Shown here: positions 33,006 to 41,786 of the stretch, piece after piece
Position numbering within the stretch: the stretch's first letter is position 1
Layout of the letters: each line of letters starts with the position of its first letter
Assembly (NCBI RefSeq): GCF_007829885.1
Contig: NZ_VIWW01000001.1
Span: forward strand, 6,076,001-6,140,000
Source of the DNA: Streptomyces brevispora
GTDB lineage: Bacteria; Actinomycetota; Actinomycetes; Streptomycetales; Streptomycetaceae
Direction of reading: 5' to 3'
DNA: 64,000 bases
Made by a program: the position numbers and the translations under genes
The notes under the pieces: generated by a model
What the model was told of the DNA's origin: nothing
The model's database searches: none
What the model saw: the letters and a program-made list of their open reading frames with translations, nothing else

Positions 33006-34961
33006 ATGACGCTTCTGCAGAGCATCCGGGGGCCGCACGACCTCAAGAAGCTGAACGAACCACAACTTGGCGAACTCGCCGATGACGTAAGACAGTTCCT
33101 GGTTCAGGCGGTGGCCAGGACCGGCGGTCATCTGGGGCCCAACCTCGGCGTGGTGGAGCTCTCCATCGCCTTGCACCGGGTCTTCGACTCGCCCGCGGAC
33201 CGCATCCTGTGGGACACCGGCCACCAGAGCTACGTACACAAACTCCTCACCGGGCGGCAGGACTTCTCCAAGCTGCGCGGCAAGGGAGGCCTCTCCGGCT
33301 ACCCCTCTCGCGAGGAGTCCGAGCACGACGTCATAGAGAACTCGCACGCCTCCACGGTGCTCGGCTGGGCCGACGGCCTCGCCAAGGCCAACCAGCTGCT
33401 CGGCCGCCCGGACCACGTCGTCGCGGTCATCGGTGACGGGGCGCTCACCGGCGGCATGGCCTGGGAGGCGCTGAACAACATCGCCGCCGCCAGGGCCCGG
33501 CCACTGATCATCGTCGTCAACGACAACGAGCGCTCCTACGCGCCGACGATCGGCGGCATGGCCAACCACCTCGCCACACTCCGCACCACCGACGGCTACG
33601 AACGCTTCCTCTCCTGGGGCAAGGGCGTCCTCCAGCAGACCCCCGTCATCGGGCAGCCGCTCTACGAATCGCTGCACGGCGCCAAGAAGGGGTTCAAGGA
33701 CGCCTTCGCCCCGCAGGGCATGTTCGAGGACCTCGGCCTGAAGTACGTCGGACCCATAGACGGGCACGACACCGCCGCCGTAGAATCCGCGCTGCACCGA
33801 GCGAAGCGCTTCCACGGGCCGGTGCTCGTGCACTGCCTCACCGAGAAGGGCCGCGGCTATCAGCCCGCCCTCCATGACGAGGCCGACCGCTTCCACACCG
33901 TCGGCGCGATGGACCCGCTGACCTGCGCTCCGCTCGCCCCGGCCGCCGGCCCCTCCTGGACCTCGGTGTTCGGGGACGAGATCGCCGCGATCGGGGCGGA
34001 GCGGCCGGACGTCGTCGCCATCACGGCCGCGATGCTCCACCCGGTGGGGCTGACGAAGTTCGCCGAGGCGTTCCCCGACCGGGTCTGGGACGTCGGGATC
34101 GCCGAACAGCACGCGACGGTCTCCGCGGCGGGGCTGGCGACCGGCGGGCTGCACCCCGTCGTCGCCGTCTACGCCACTTTCCTCAACCGGGCCTTCGACC
34201 AGCTGCTGATGGATGTCGCGCTGCACCGCTGCGCAGTGACCTTCGTCCTCGACCGGGCCGGGGTCACCGGGCCGGACGGGGCGTCCCACAACGGCATGTG
34301 GGACATGTCCCTGCTCCAGGTCGTGCCGGGGCTCCGGATCGCGGCACCGCGCGACGCCGGCCAGTTGCGGGCCCAGCTGCGGGAGGCCGTCGCCGTCGAC
34401 GACGCACCGACCATGATCCGGTTCCCCAAGGAGTCGGTGGGGGAGGCGGTCCCCGCCATCGGCCGGATCGGCGGCATGGACGTACTGCGCCGCGCCCCGG
34501 ACGCCGACGTGCTGCTGGTCGCGGTCGGTGTCATGGCTCCCGTCTGCCTCAAGGCCGCCGGTCTGCTCGCGGGCGGCGGCATCCGCTGCACCGTGGTCGA
34601 CCCCCGCTGGGTCAAGCCGGTCGACGAAGAGCTGGCCCCGCTCGCCGCGCGGCACCGGCTCGTCGCGGTCGTCGAGGACAACAGCCGGGCGGGAGGCGTC
34701 GGCTCGGCGGTCGGGCAGGCGCTGCGGGACGCCGGCACCGACGTACCGCTGCGGACGTTCGGGATCCCCGAGCAGTTCCTCGCGCACGGGAAGCGCGCCG
34801 AGGTACTGGCCGACATCGGACTCACACCGGTCGAGATCGCGGGCCGGATCAGCGCCACGCTGGCCGCGCGGAAAACAGCCGACGGACACGGAATCGCCGT
34901 CGGCGACGGGTACGACGAGCGCAACGCCCTGGGCAACGGACACAAGGAGAGCGGGGCATGA
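33006..34961 (+). CDS. dxs: 1-deoxy-D-xylulose-5-phosphate synthase
   Basis: Thiamine-diphosphate enzyme of 651 residues, condensing pyruvate and glyceraldehyde-3-phosphate as the first MEP-pathway step. The TPP motif begins at G143 (GDGALTGGMAWEALNN). WDTGHQSYVHKLLTGR, GPIDGHD, GIAEQHATVSAAGLA and FVLDRAGVTGPDGASHNGMW are all characteristic, and length is normal. This is probably a second, cluster-dedicated dxs. Its operon partner ispG is destroyed, yet dxs shows no defect. Its stop overlaps the hpnO start. Confidence 0.95.
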   Translation: MTLLQSIRGPHDLKKLNEPQLGELADDVRQFLVQAVARTGGHLGPNLGVVELSIALHRVFDSPADRILWDTGHQSYVHKLLTGRQDFSKLRGKGGLSGYPSREESEHDVIENSHASTVLGWADGLAKANQLLGRPDHVVAVIGDGALTGGMAWEALNNIAAARARPLIIVVNDNERSYAPTIGGMANHLATLRTTDGYERFLSWGKGVLQQTPVIGQPLYESLHGAKKGFKDAFAPQGMFEDLGLKYVGPIDGHDTAAVESALHRAKRFHGPVLVHCLTEKGRGYQPALHDEADRFHTVGAMDPLTCAPLAPAAGPSWTSVFGDEIAAIGAERPDVVAITAAMLHPVGLTKFAEAFPDRVWDVGIAEQHATVSAAGLATGGLHPVVAVYATFLNRAFDQLLMDVALHRCAVTFVLDRAGVTGPDGASHNGMWDMSLLQVVPGLRIAAPRDAGQLRAQLREAVAVDDAPTMIRFPKESVGEAVPAIGRIGGMDVLRRAPDADVLLVAVGVMAPVCLKAAGLLAGGGIRCTVVDPRWVKPVDEELAPLAARHRLVAVVEDNSRAGGVGSAVGQALRDAGTDVPLRTFGIPEQFLAHGKRAEVLADIGLTPVEIAGRISATLAARKTADGHGIAVGDGYDERNALGNGHKESGA

Positions 34962-36352
34962 AGGACGACGGGCCCAAGGGCTTCGATCTGGCGCGGCTCC
35001 TCGCGGAGCGCGGCGCCGAACGCTACGAACTGCACACGAAGTACCTCAACCACCAGCTCCCGCGCATGCTGCGCACCATCGGCTTCGACAAGGTCTACGA
35101 ACGGGCCGAGGGCGCGCACTTCTGGGACGCGGAGGGCAACGACTACCTGGACATGCTGGCCGGCTTCGGGGTGATGGGGCTCGGCCGGCACCACCCCGTC
35201 GTACGCAAGGCGCTGCACGACGTCCTGGACGCCTCGCTCGCCGACCTCACCCGTTTCGACTGCCAGCCGCTGCCGGGACTGCTGGCCGAGAAGCTGCTCG
35301 CACACAGCCCGCACCTGGACCGGGTGTTCTTCGGCAACAGCGGTACGGAGGCCGTCGAGACGGCGCTCAAATTCGCCCGGTACGCGACCGGGAAGCCGAG
35401 GATCCTGTACTGCACGCATGCCTTCCACGGACTGACCACCGGCGCGCTCTCGGTCAACGGCGAGGCCGGGTTCCGGGACGGCTTCGCCCCTCTGCTGCCC
35501 GACACCGCGATCGAGCTCGGAGACCTCGACGCACTGCGGCGCGAGCTGAAGCGCGGCGATGTGGCCGGCCTGGTCGTCGAGCCGATCCAGGGCAAGGGCG
35601 TGCACGCCTCGCCGCCCGGTTTCCTGCGTGCCGCCCAGGAGCTGCTGCACAGGCACAAGGCCCTGCTCATCGCCGACGAGGTGCAGACCGGCCTGGGCCG
35701 GACCGGTGACTTCTACGGGTACCAGCACGAGGAAGGGGTCGAACCCGATCTGGTCTGCGTCGCCAAGGCGCTCTCCGGCGGCTATGTTCCGGTCGGGGCG
35801 ACCCTCGGCAAGGACTGGATCTTCAAACGCGTCTACTCGTCGATGGACCGGGTGCTGGTCCACTCGGCCAGTTTCGGCTCCAACGCGCAGGCGATGGCGG
35901 CCGGACTCGCGGTCCTCGCGGTGATGGAGGACGAGGAGACCGTGGCGAACGCGCGCCGAACCGGAGATCTGCTGCGCGAGAGGCTGGCCGCACTGGTCGG
36001 CCGCTACGAGCTGCTGCACGAGGTGCGGGGACGCGGGCTGATGATCGGCATCGAGTTCGGCCGGCCGTCCTCGCTGAAGCTGCGCAGCCGCTGGACCATG
36101 CTCCAGGCGGCCCGCAAGGGGCTCTTCGCGCAGATGGTGGTCGTACCGCTGCTCCAGAAGCACCGGATCCTCACCCAGGTCTCCGGCGACCACCTCGAAG
36201 TGATCAAGCTGATTCCGCCGCTCGTCATCGACGAGGCGGACGTGGACCGGTTCGTGACCGCGTTCACGGCGGTGATGGATGACGCGCACAACGGCGGACT
36301 GATGTGGGACTTCGGCCGGACTCTGGTGAGGCAGGCCGTTGCCAACCGCTGA
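34958..36352 (+). CDS. hpnO: Class III aminotransferase HpnO (35-aminobacteriohopanetriol synthesis)
   Basis: PLP-dependent aminotransferase of 464 residues. HpnO converts the ribosylhopane aldehyde to aminobacteriohopanetriol. PLP-binding features are FFGNSGTEAVETALKFAR (phosphate site), LIADEVQTGLGRTG (Asp contacting the pyridine nitrogen) and the Schiff-base Lys270 in CVAKALSGGYVPVGA. ATG 34958 overlaps the dxs stop (ATGA). Position at the end of the hopanoid operon supports the assignment over general acetylornithine-type transaminases. Confidence 0.92.
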   Translation: MKDDGPKGFDLARLLAERGAERYELHTKYLNHQLPRMLRTIGFDKVYERAEGAHFWDAEGNDYLDMLAGFGVMGLGRHHPVVRKALHDVLDASLADLTRFDCQPLPGLLAEKLLAHSPHLDRVFFGNSGTEAVETALKFARYATGKPRILYCTHAFHGLTTGALSVNGEAGFRDGFAPLLPDTAIELGDLDALRRELKRGDVAGLVVEPIQGKGVHASPPGFLRAAQELLHRHKALLIADEVQTGLGRTGDFYGYQHEEGVEPDLVCVAKALSGGYVPVGATLGKDWIFKRVYSSMDRVLVHSASFGSNAQAMAAGLAVLAVMEDEETVANARRTGDLLRERLAALVGRYELLHEVRGRGLMIGIEFGRPSSLKLRSRWTMLQAARKGLFAQMVVVPLLQKHRILTQVSGDHLEVIKLIPPLVIDEADVDRFVTAFTAVMDDAHNGGLMWDFGRTLVRQAVANR

Positions 36353-36362
36353 TCAACAGGGG

Positions 36363-36399
36363 TTTGCCTCGGAGGTAAGAAATTTGCCTCTGAGGAAAG
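36363..36399 (+). promoter_or_regulatory. Duplicated TTTGCCTCnGAGG operator-like elements
   Basis: TTTGCCTCGGAGG (36363-36375) and TTTGCCTCTGAGG (36383-36395) are spaced 20 bases apart, two helical turns. Each is an imperfect inverted repeat (TTGCCTC-n-GAGGnAA). They lie just upstream of the XRE-cupin gene and probably bind its product for autoregulation. Confidence 0.6.
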
Positions 36400-36418
36400 T
36401 TCCTGGCTCAATGGAGGA

Positions 36419-37027
36419 ATGAATCCTCCAGCCGGAGGGGTGCCCGACGAGCTGCCCGGTGTCGCGCCACGACTGCGCGATCTGCGCCGTGACCGCGGGC
36501 TCACCCTGGAAACCGCCGCCCAGCACGCCGGACTCTCGCCCGCCCATCTGTCCCGGCTCGAAACGGGCCGGCGGCAGCCCTCGCTGCCGATGCTTCTCGG
36601 ACTTGCCAGGATCTACGGTACGACGGTCTCCGAGCTGCTCGGCGAGATCCCCCCGGAACGTGACGCGATCGTCCGCGGCCGAAAGTTCGAGGGGGCCGAG
36701 GCCGACGGCTGGATGTACCAGCAGGCCGGGGGACCCGGCCGGGCGATGCAGGCCCTGCGCGTCCGGGTTCCGCACGGCGCGCAGGGCGACCTGGTGCGCG
36801 TCCACCCCGGTGAGGAATGGCTGTACGTCCTGGCCGGGCACCTCAGGGTGACCCTCGGGGAGACCGTGCACGACCTCGCCCCCGGCGACAGCGCGCACTT
36901 CGACTCGCTCACCCCGCATCAGATCGCGGCGCCGGACCATTCCGGTGCCGAGCTGCTCTTCGTTCACACCCTGCTGCAGAGCCCCGCTGCCGAGCTGTGT
37001 CTCGGCAGCGGGATCCACCGTCGCTGA
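36419..37027 (+). CDS. XRE-family regulator with C-terminal cupin domain
   Basis: Protein of 202 residues: an N-terminal Cro/C1-type helix-turn-helix (LETAAQHAGLSPAHLSRLET, near residues 28-47) and a C-terminal cupin sensor barrel (VHPGEEWLYVLAGHLRVTLG, then LAPGDSAHFDSLTPHQI). Proteins of this design repress genes for metabolism of small ligands. It follows the hopanoid operon in the same direction and could regulate it, but operator-like repeats are seen only before this gene. The Shine-Dalgarno sequence GGAGG is only one base from ATG 36419, and GTG 36440 also has one too close, so the exact start is uncertain. Confidence 0.88.
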   Translation: MNPPAGGVPDELPGVAPRLRDLRRDRGLTLETAAQHAGLSPAHLSRLETGRRQPSLPMLLGLARIYGTTVSELLGEIPPERDAIVRGRKFEGAEADGWMYQQAGGPGRAMQALRVRVPHGAQGDLVRVHPGEEWLYVLAGHLRVTLGETVHDLAPGDSAHFDSLTPHQIAAPDHSGAELLFVHTLLQSPAAELCLGSGIHRR

Positions 37028-37074
37028 GGCGCCGTCCCCGCCGCCGGCGCGTCCGGTCGCGAGAGAGGACTGAC

Positions 37075-37251
37075 ATGTCCGATTCCGAGAACTACGACCC
37101 GCTCACGCCGGCCAGGCGCAAGGACTCCGACTCGCACGAGAGGAAGATGCCGCGCGGGCTCGTCATCAGGCTGTTCGCCTACCTGGTGGCCGGGCACGTC
37201 GTCGCCGGCTTCCTCTACCTGCTGTTCGCGGTGGGGATGAACAACCAGTAG
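37075..37251 (+). CDS. DUF6126 small membrane protein
   Basis: Protein of 58 residues with a polar N-terminus and a single membrane helix (RLFAYLVAGHVVAGFLYLLF) ending in GMNNQ. This matches the DUF6126 family of small hydrophobic proteins that accompany XRE-cupin regulators in Streptomyces. GAGAGGA stands before ATG 37075, 47 bases after the regulator, so the two are probably co-transcribed. The function is unknown. Confidence 0.8.
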   Translation: MSDSENYDPLTPARRKDSDSHERKMPRGLVIRLFAYLVAGHVVAGFLYLLFAVGMNNQ

Positions 37252-37279
37252 CCGCGGGCCGTGCGGCTCGGGCGACCGG

Positions 37280-38092
37280 TCAGGCCTCGTCGAGGAGCCG
37301 CTCGCGCAGCCGCTCCCGCGTCTCGGGGCTGATCTTCAGCCCCTCGGAGAGGTAGCGGTCGGTGCCGCCCCAGGTCTCGTCGATCGTGGCGAAGGCCGCG
37401 TCGAGATATTCGCGGTGGGCACCGAAGAGCGGGCTGAGGAGCTCCATCACCTCGGGCGACGTCCCGGCCGCCGAGGTGTCGCTGCGGCGCACCCGGTAGC
37501 GGCGGTGGGCGTCGTTGGACTTGAGGTAGTCGGCCTCGACGGCCTCGCGCTCGACGCCCACCGCGAGCAGGGAGACCGCGATCGAGAGCCCCGCCCGGTC
37601 CTTGCCCGCCGCGCAGTGCATCAGAGCGGGGACGCTGTCCTCGGCCAGGGCGTGCAGCACGCGGCTGTGCTCGGCGGTGCGCTCCAGGATGATCGTGCGA
37701 TAGGAGGCGGTCAGGCGTGCGGCTGCCTTGCCGTCGCCGAGGAGGCCGCGCAGTTCGTCTATGTCGCCGTCGCGCACCATCTGCCAGAACTCGGCGCCTT
37801 CCGCCGGATCGTTGAGCGGGATGTTCACATTGCGCACGCCGGGCAGTTCGATGTCCAGTCCGTCCAGCCTGTGGTCGGCCGCGTTGCGGAAGTCGAAGAC
37901 GGTGTGCAGGCCGAGGCTTCCGAGGAACGCGGCGTCCTCGGGGGTGGCACCCGCCAGGTGACCGCTGCGGTAGAGCCGTCCGTACCGCACCCGACGGCCG
38001 TCCGACGTGGGCAGCCCGCCCACGTCACGGAAATTACGGACCCCTGCCAGCTCGGGTTCCGTCGACGGGGTCTGCGGCAGTTGCTGCGTCAC
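37280..38092 (-). CDS. Tyrosine-protein phosphatase (IphP/PtpB-like)
   Basis: Dual-specificity-like phosphatase of 270 residues. The active-site loop is HCAAGKDRAG (Cys nucleophile, Arg binding phosphate, with the Lys typical of IphP/MptpB atypical phosphatases). GVRNFRDVGGL near the N-terminus and YRSGHLAGAT are family signatures. It may act on phosphotyrosine or phosphoinositides. GTG 38092 has AGGAG seven bases upstream; GTG 38098, two codons earlier, is too close to it. Confidence 0.92.
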   Translation of the reverse strand: MTQQLPQTPSTEPELAGVRNFRDVGGLPTSDGRRVRYGRLYRSGHLAGATPEDAAFLGSLGLHTVFDFRNAADHRLDGLDIELPGVRNVNIPLNDPAEGAEFWQMVRDGDIDELRGLLGDGKAAARLTASYRTIILERTAEHSRVLHALAEDSVPALMHCAAGKDRAGLSIAVSLLAVGVEREAVEADYLKSNDAHRRYRVRRSDTSAAGTSPEVMELLSPLFGAHREYLDAAFATIDETWGGTDRYLSEGLKISPETRERLRERLLDEA

Positions 38093-38342
38093 GGTCACTC
38101 CTGGAGGCTCTGGCGCCGACGCGTGCCGCCGACGGGTCCACTCCCGTGACGATACGACATCGACTACTCAGGCAACCATCTCGACAACAACCCCTGAGCG
38201 GGGCCCTGTCCGGTCCCGAACCGCCACGGTTCGAGGCCGCCGCGGCACGGGCTGCGACGGGTGGTCGCGCCGCGGGACGGTCGTGTCTCCGGAGTGAACG
38301 ACAGGCAGGATGTGTCCGTATTAGGGCTTTTGGTAGAACATG

Positions 38343-38358
38343 CCCCGCTTGCGCGGGG
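38343..38358. other. Small hairpin in a long intergenic region
   Basis: CCCCGC-TTGC-GCGGGG lies in the 660-base gap between the phosphatase and M23 genes. From 38100 to about 38580 no coding frame is convincing. The stretch 38450-38600 is unusually AT-rich for this genome and probably holds the promoter of the riboswitch transcript. Confidence 0.3.
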
Positions 38359-38584
38359 GGTGGCCTCCCTCTCGTGAGCGGGATCATATCCGTGACGGTG
38401 TGTGGCGGCCCGCCTGTTGGGTAATCCGTGCGCCGCGCGGAAGGCCAAGGTCGGTAATCCACGGAGTGTGACCGGAATTCCGCACAGATTTTCCGGAGCG
38501 GAATCCGGAATGGAACGTGTGGCTTGTTTCTGCCGTCCCGGCTCGCTTACGTTCAATGCCAATCCGGATGGAATGCCTAATCCT

Positions 38585-38745
38585 GCCGCCGTCCGGAATT
38601 CAAACCCACTCACCGTGTGGCAGGAGCGGGGGAACCAGGTAAGCCGCCGACCGGAGAGATCCGGCCGGCTTGGGGTGAAGTCGCGCCAAGCGCGACCGGG
38701 CATCTCCAGCCCGAACCCGACAGCTCACCTCGTAGGCGCCGGAGA
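38585..38745 (+). ncRNA. ydaO/yuaA riboswitch (cyclic di-AMP)
   Basis: The leader of the M23 peptidase gene shows the conserved cores of the c-di-AMP riboswitch: GGGGGAACCA (from 38628), GGGGTGAAG (from 38672) and the 3' signature CCGAACCCGACAGCT followed by CACCTCGTAGGCG (38711-38738). In actinomycetes this element sits before cell-wall hydrolase genes and turns expression off when c-di-AMP binds. The gene's Shine-Dalgarno sequence (GGAGAGGG) immediately follows the 3' strand, so control of translation start or of elongation is possible. Confidence 0.93.
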
Positions 38746-38756
38746 GGGAAACCTTC

Positions 38757-39704
38757 ATGCCCATATCGGGTAAGCACCGCAGTCCGAAGTCCAGCACCAT
38801 CGCCCGTGCCGTCATCGTCGCGAGTGCCGGCGGAGCCGTCATCGCGCTTCCGCTGCTCGGCGCCACCGGCGCCGGCGCCGCGGAGCAGACCGCTCCCGTC
38901 ACTCCGAAGTCGGCCGCCGCCACGCACGCCGCCCCGGCCAAGCCGGTCTCCGCCGAGCAGGCCGGCACCACGACGTACTCCGTCGTCTCCGGCGACTACC
39001 TGTCGAAGATCGCCGCCGAGCACAAGCTCAAGGGTGGCTGGGAGAAGCTGTACCAGGACAACCGCAAGGTTGTCGGCGACGACCCGAGCCTGATCTTCCC
39101 GGGCATGAAGCTGACGCTCGGCGGCCAGGCCTCGACCACCGACGCGCAGACCTCCGCGGGTGCCACCACCCCGTCGAAGGCCCCGTCCACGGCTCCGGCC
39201 AAGACCGAGTCGAAGGCCCCCGTGGCCTCCAACTCCTCGTCCTCCTCCGACGCCCAGGCGTCCAACGGAACCTCGGCCCAGGCCGCTCGGAGCACCGGCT
39301 CCGGCTACGTCCACCCGGTTCCCGGCAACCACACCACCGCCTACCGCGCCTCCGGCGCCAACTGGTCCAGCGGCAGCCACACCGGTATCGACTTCCCCGT
39401 CTCCACGGGCATCAGCGTGAAGTCGATCAGCTCGGGCACCGTCGTCACCGCCGGCTGGGGCGGCGCGTACGGCAACGAGGTCGTCGTCAAGCACGCCGAC
39501 GGCCACTACTCGCAGTACGGCCACATGTCCTCGCTCTCCGTCTCGGCGGGCCAGACCGTGAGCGCGGGCCAGCAGGTCGGGCTCTCGGGTGCCACCGGCA
39601 ACGCGACCGGCCCGCACCTGCACTTCGAGATCCGCACGGGTCCGTCGTACGGCTCGGACATCGACCCGATCGCCTACCTGGCGTCGCACGGAATCTACGT
39701 CTGA
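38757..39704 (+). CDS. Secreted LysM and M23 peptidase, c-di-AMP controlled
   Basis: Secreted murein endopeptidase of 315 residues. A signal peptide (about 1-41) is followed by a LysM peptidoglycan-binding domain (TTTYSVVSGDYLSKIAAEHK...) and an Ala/Ser/Thr-rich linker. The C-terminal M23 (lysostaphin-type) domain has the metal site HTGIDFPV and GPHLHFEIR, with YSQYGHMSSL between. It cleaves peptide cross-links of peptidoglycan. The preceding riboswitch ties it to c-di-AMP, which in Streptomyces is linked to osmotic balance, sporulation and germination. Confidence 0.94.
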   Translation: MPISGKHRSPKSSTIARAVIVASAGGAVIALPLLGATGAGAAEQTAPVTPKSAAATHAAPAKPVSAEQAGTTTYSVVSGDYLSKIAAEHKLKGGWEKLYQDNRKVVGDDPSLIFPGMKLTLGGQASTTDAQTSAGATTPSKAPSTAPAKTESKAPVASNSSSSSDAQASNGTSAQAARSTGSGYVHPVPGNHTTAYRASGANWSSGSHTGIDFPVSTGISVKSISSGTVVTAGWGGAYGNEVVVKHADGHYSQYGHMSSLSVSAGQTVSAGQQVGLSGATGNATGPHLHFEIRTGPSYGSDIDPIAYLASHGIYV

Positions 39705-39747
39705 TCCAGGTAACGCCGGTCCGGCGACCCGGACCACGGCAATACAC

Positions 39748-39781
39748 AGAGGGACGGTGCGCGGCGGCGCGCCGTCCCTCT
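39748..39781 (+). terminator. Hairpin terminator after the M23 gene
   Basis: A 15-base stem (AGAGGGACGG plus TGCGC, with one G-U pair) and loop GGCG, followed by a pyrimidine-rich stretch (TTATTCCCCCTTT). Confidence 0.88.
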
Positions 39782-39887
39782 GCTTATTCCCCCTTTACCA
39801 AAAACTGACCGGGTGGCCTATCTCACCACCCGTCAACCCCATATTACGGTCGCGTAGGTCACATTCGACAGTGCAGGATATGCCGTT

Positions 39888-40733
39888 GTGGCAGACGATT
39901 CGAGAAACTTCCGACAGGGCGTCATCAACCGACAGGGCGCCATCGAGTCGTACGCGGCGATTGGCGACAGCTTCACCGAGGGAGTCGGCGACCTCGGCCC
40001 GGACGGAACATTCGTCGGCTGGGCGGACCGATTCGCGGTACTCCTCGCGGACCAGCTCCCGGACCTCGAAACGGAGCCGGGCACAAGAAGTGCCGCGCCC
40101 GGGAACTTCAGGTACGCCAATCTCGCCGTACGAGGACGTCTCCTCGACCAGATAGTCGAGGAGCAGGTGCCGCGCGCCAAGGAACTCGCCCCCGACCTGG
40201 TGAGCTTCTGCGCGGGCGGCAACGACATCATCCGGCCGGGAACCGACCCCGACGACGTGGCCGAGCGCTTCGAGCGCGCGGTCGCCGAGCTGACCGAATC
40301 GGTCGGCACCGTCATGGTCACCACCGGCTTCGACACCCGCGGCGTTCCCGTGCTGCGCCATCTGCGCGGCAAGATCGCCACTTACACCGCCCATGTGCGG
40401 TCCATCGCGGACCGCTACGACTGCCCGGTTCTCGACCTGTGGTCGCTGCGCTCCGTGCAGGACCGGCGCGCATGGGACGGCGACCGGCTGCACCTGTCGC
40501 CCGAGGGACACACCCGGGTAGCGCTGCGTGCGGCTCAGGTCCTCGGCCTCGGCGTGCCGGCCGACCCGGACCAGGAGTGGCCGCCGCAGGCGCACCGGGG
40601 AACGCTGGAGGTCCGGCGCGACGACATCCACTGGGCGCGCGAGTACCTGGTGCCGTGGATCGGGCGCCGGCTGCGCGGCGAGTCCTCGGGCGACCACGTG
40701 GAGGCGAAGCGGCCGGATCTGCTGCCGCTCTGA
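39888..40733 (+). CDS. SGNH/GDSL-type hydrolase
   Basis: Cytoplasmic-looking GDSL hydrolase of 281 residues. The four SGNH blocks are visible: GDSFTEG (nucleophile Ser), NLAVRG (Gly), FCAGGNDI (Asn) and DGDRLHLSPEGH (catalytic Asp/His). No signal peptide is present. Relatives are esterases, lipases and acyl or sugar deacetylases. The C-terminal HWAREYLVPWIGRRLRG segment is typical of an actinobacterial subgroup. The GTG start has no strong ribosome-binding site. Confidence 0.92.
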   Translation: MADDSRNFRQGVINRQGAIESYAAIGDSFTEGVGDLGPDGTFVGWADRFAVLLADQLPDLETEPGTRSAAPGNFRYANLAVRGRLLDQIVEEQVPRAKELAPDLVSFCAGGNDIIRPGTDPDDVAERFERAVAELTESVGTVMVTTGFDTRGVPVLRHLRGKIATYTAHVRSIADRYDCPVLDLWSLRSVQDRRAWDGDRLHLSPEGHTRVALRAAQVLGLGVPADPDQEWPPQAHRGTLEVRRDDIHWAREYLVPWIGRRLRGESSGDHVEAKRPDLLPL

Positions 40734-40750
40734 GGGGCCGGGCGCCGGGA

Positions 40751-40785
40751 CGGGGTTCACCGAACGGGCGCCGCTCGGCGAACCC
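40751..40785. terminator. Hairpin between convergent genes
   Basis: GGGGTTCACCGA (40751-40762) pairs with TCGGCGAACCCC (40774-40785) with one mismatch. It sits between the ends of the GDSL gene and the STM4011 gene. The rest of the 164-base gap shows nothing clear. Confidence 0.6.
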
Positions 40786-40897
40786 CGGGGCGGTGATCCC
40801 GGGAATGACGGCCGCACCCACGATTGGCGACTGACGACAACGCCGCGGGCGCAGGTCACGGGCGCCGCGACGCCGCCGTCGGTCGTGGGTGAGGCCG

Positions 40898-41779
40898 TCA
40901 GGGGCTCGCGCGCTCGATGAGGGACGACTGCCGGGCCGGTATGCGTTCCAGTACGCCGCCCGCGAAGACGTCGTACAGCGGCAGTGTCTCCAGATGGACG
41001 TAGCCGATGTGGCAGTCGCAGACGGCCAGCGGGCAAACCCGCGGGCCCAACGCACCCCGATAGCTTCCGTCGTAGAGATTGCCGAGCGCGGCCCGGACGA
41101 AGTGGCAGCGGCGCACCGTGCCGTCCCCGTCCACCGAGATGACCGACTCACCGGTGCGGCAGGGCAGCCCGGCCGAGCGGTGCGGGTGGCGGCTGTACGG
41201 GAACAGCGGGTCGATCTCCGTCCACCGGCCGGCCTCCTCGTCCGTATAGCTGTGCCCTTCCGCGGCGTTGACCCAGAGGTACACCTCTTCGGGGAGCGCC
41301 GCCCGCAGCCGCCGCGCCTCGTCGAGATGACCGTCCAGACCGACCACACCGACGCTGTGGCGGATCCCCAGGGACGCCAGCTCGTCGCACCGGGCGAGGA
41401 AGCGCTCGTACGGCGTCTGGCCCGGGTGGTACGTGCACCAGAGCGCGATCTTGTCCCGGCCGGTGGTGCCCGCCGCGGCCAGCCACTGCGTACGGCCGCT
41501 GAGGTTCGTCTGGATCGCCACCCGGCGGATGTGCGGCAGACGGGCGAGCTCGACCAGCGCCCGGCGGTACCAGGAACGGACCAGCGCCTCGCCCCACGGG
41601 GTGAACAGCACCGATATCCGGTCATCGGTCTGTGCCGCCGCCCACGCCGTGAACCGCTCCAGTGCGGCCCGGTCGGCCCGCAACTGCTCCCGGCTGTCGC
41701 GCCGCTTGGCGAACGGGCAGTACGGGCAGTCGTAATCGCACGAAGCGAGCGGCCCGCGGTAGAGAATCGTCAGGTCCAT
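40898..41779 (-). CDS. STM4011 family radical SAM protein
   Basis: Radical SAM protein of 293 residues with the cluster motif C14-DYD-C18-PY-C21. FTPWGEALVRSWYRRALVEL and RRVAIQTNLSG follow the usual core. A further cysteine group near the C-terminus (VCPLAVCDCHIG, with CHF before it) suggests a second metal site. It is the last gene of the STM4015-4014-4013-4012-4011 operon, a conserved set first named in Salmonella whose product is unknown. The reaction cannot be deduced. Confidence 0.88.
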   Translation of the reverse strand: MDLTILYRGPLASCDYDCPYCPFAKRRDSREQLRADRAALERFTAWAAAQTDDRISVLFTPWGEALVRSWYRRALVELARLPHIRRVAIQTNLSGRTQWLAAAGTTGRDKIALWCTYHPGQTPYERFLARCDELASLGIRHSVGVVGLDGHLDEARRLRAALPEEVYLWVNAAEGHSYTDEEAGRWTEIDPLFPYSRHPHRSAGLPCRTGESVISVDGDGTVRRCHFVRAALGNLYDGSYRGALGPRVCPLAVCDCHIGYVHLETLPLYDVFAGGVLERIPARQSSLIERASP

Positions 41780-41786
41780 GAGGGAC

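Noticed and set aside
32562..36289. Two 700-800-codon frames antisense to dxs and hpnO
   Set aside because: Both sense genes are full length with catalytic motifs.
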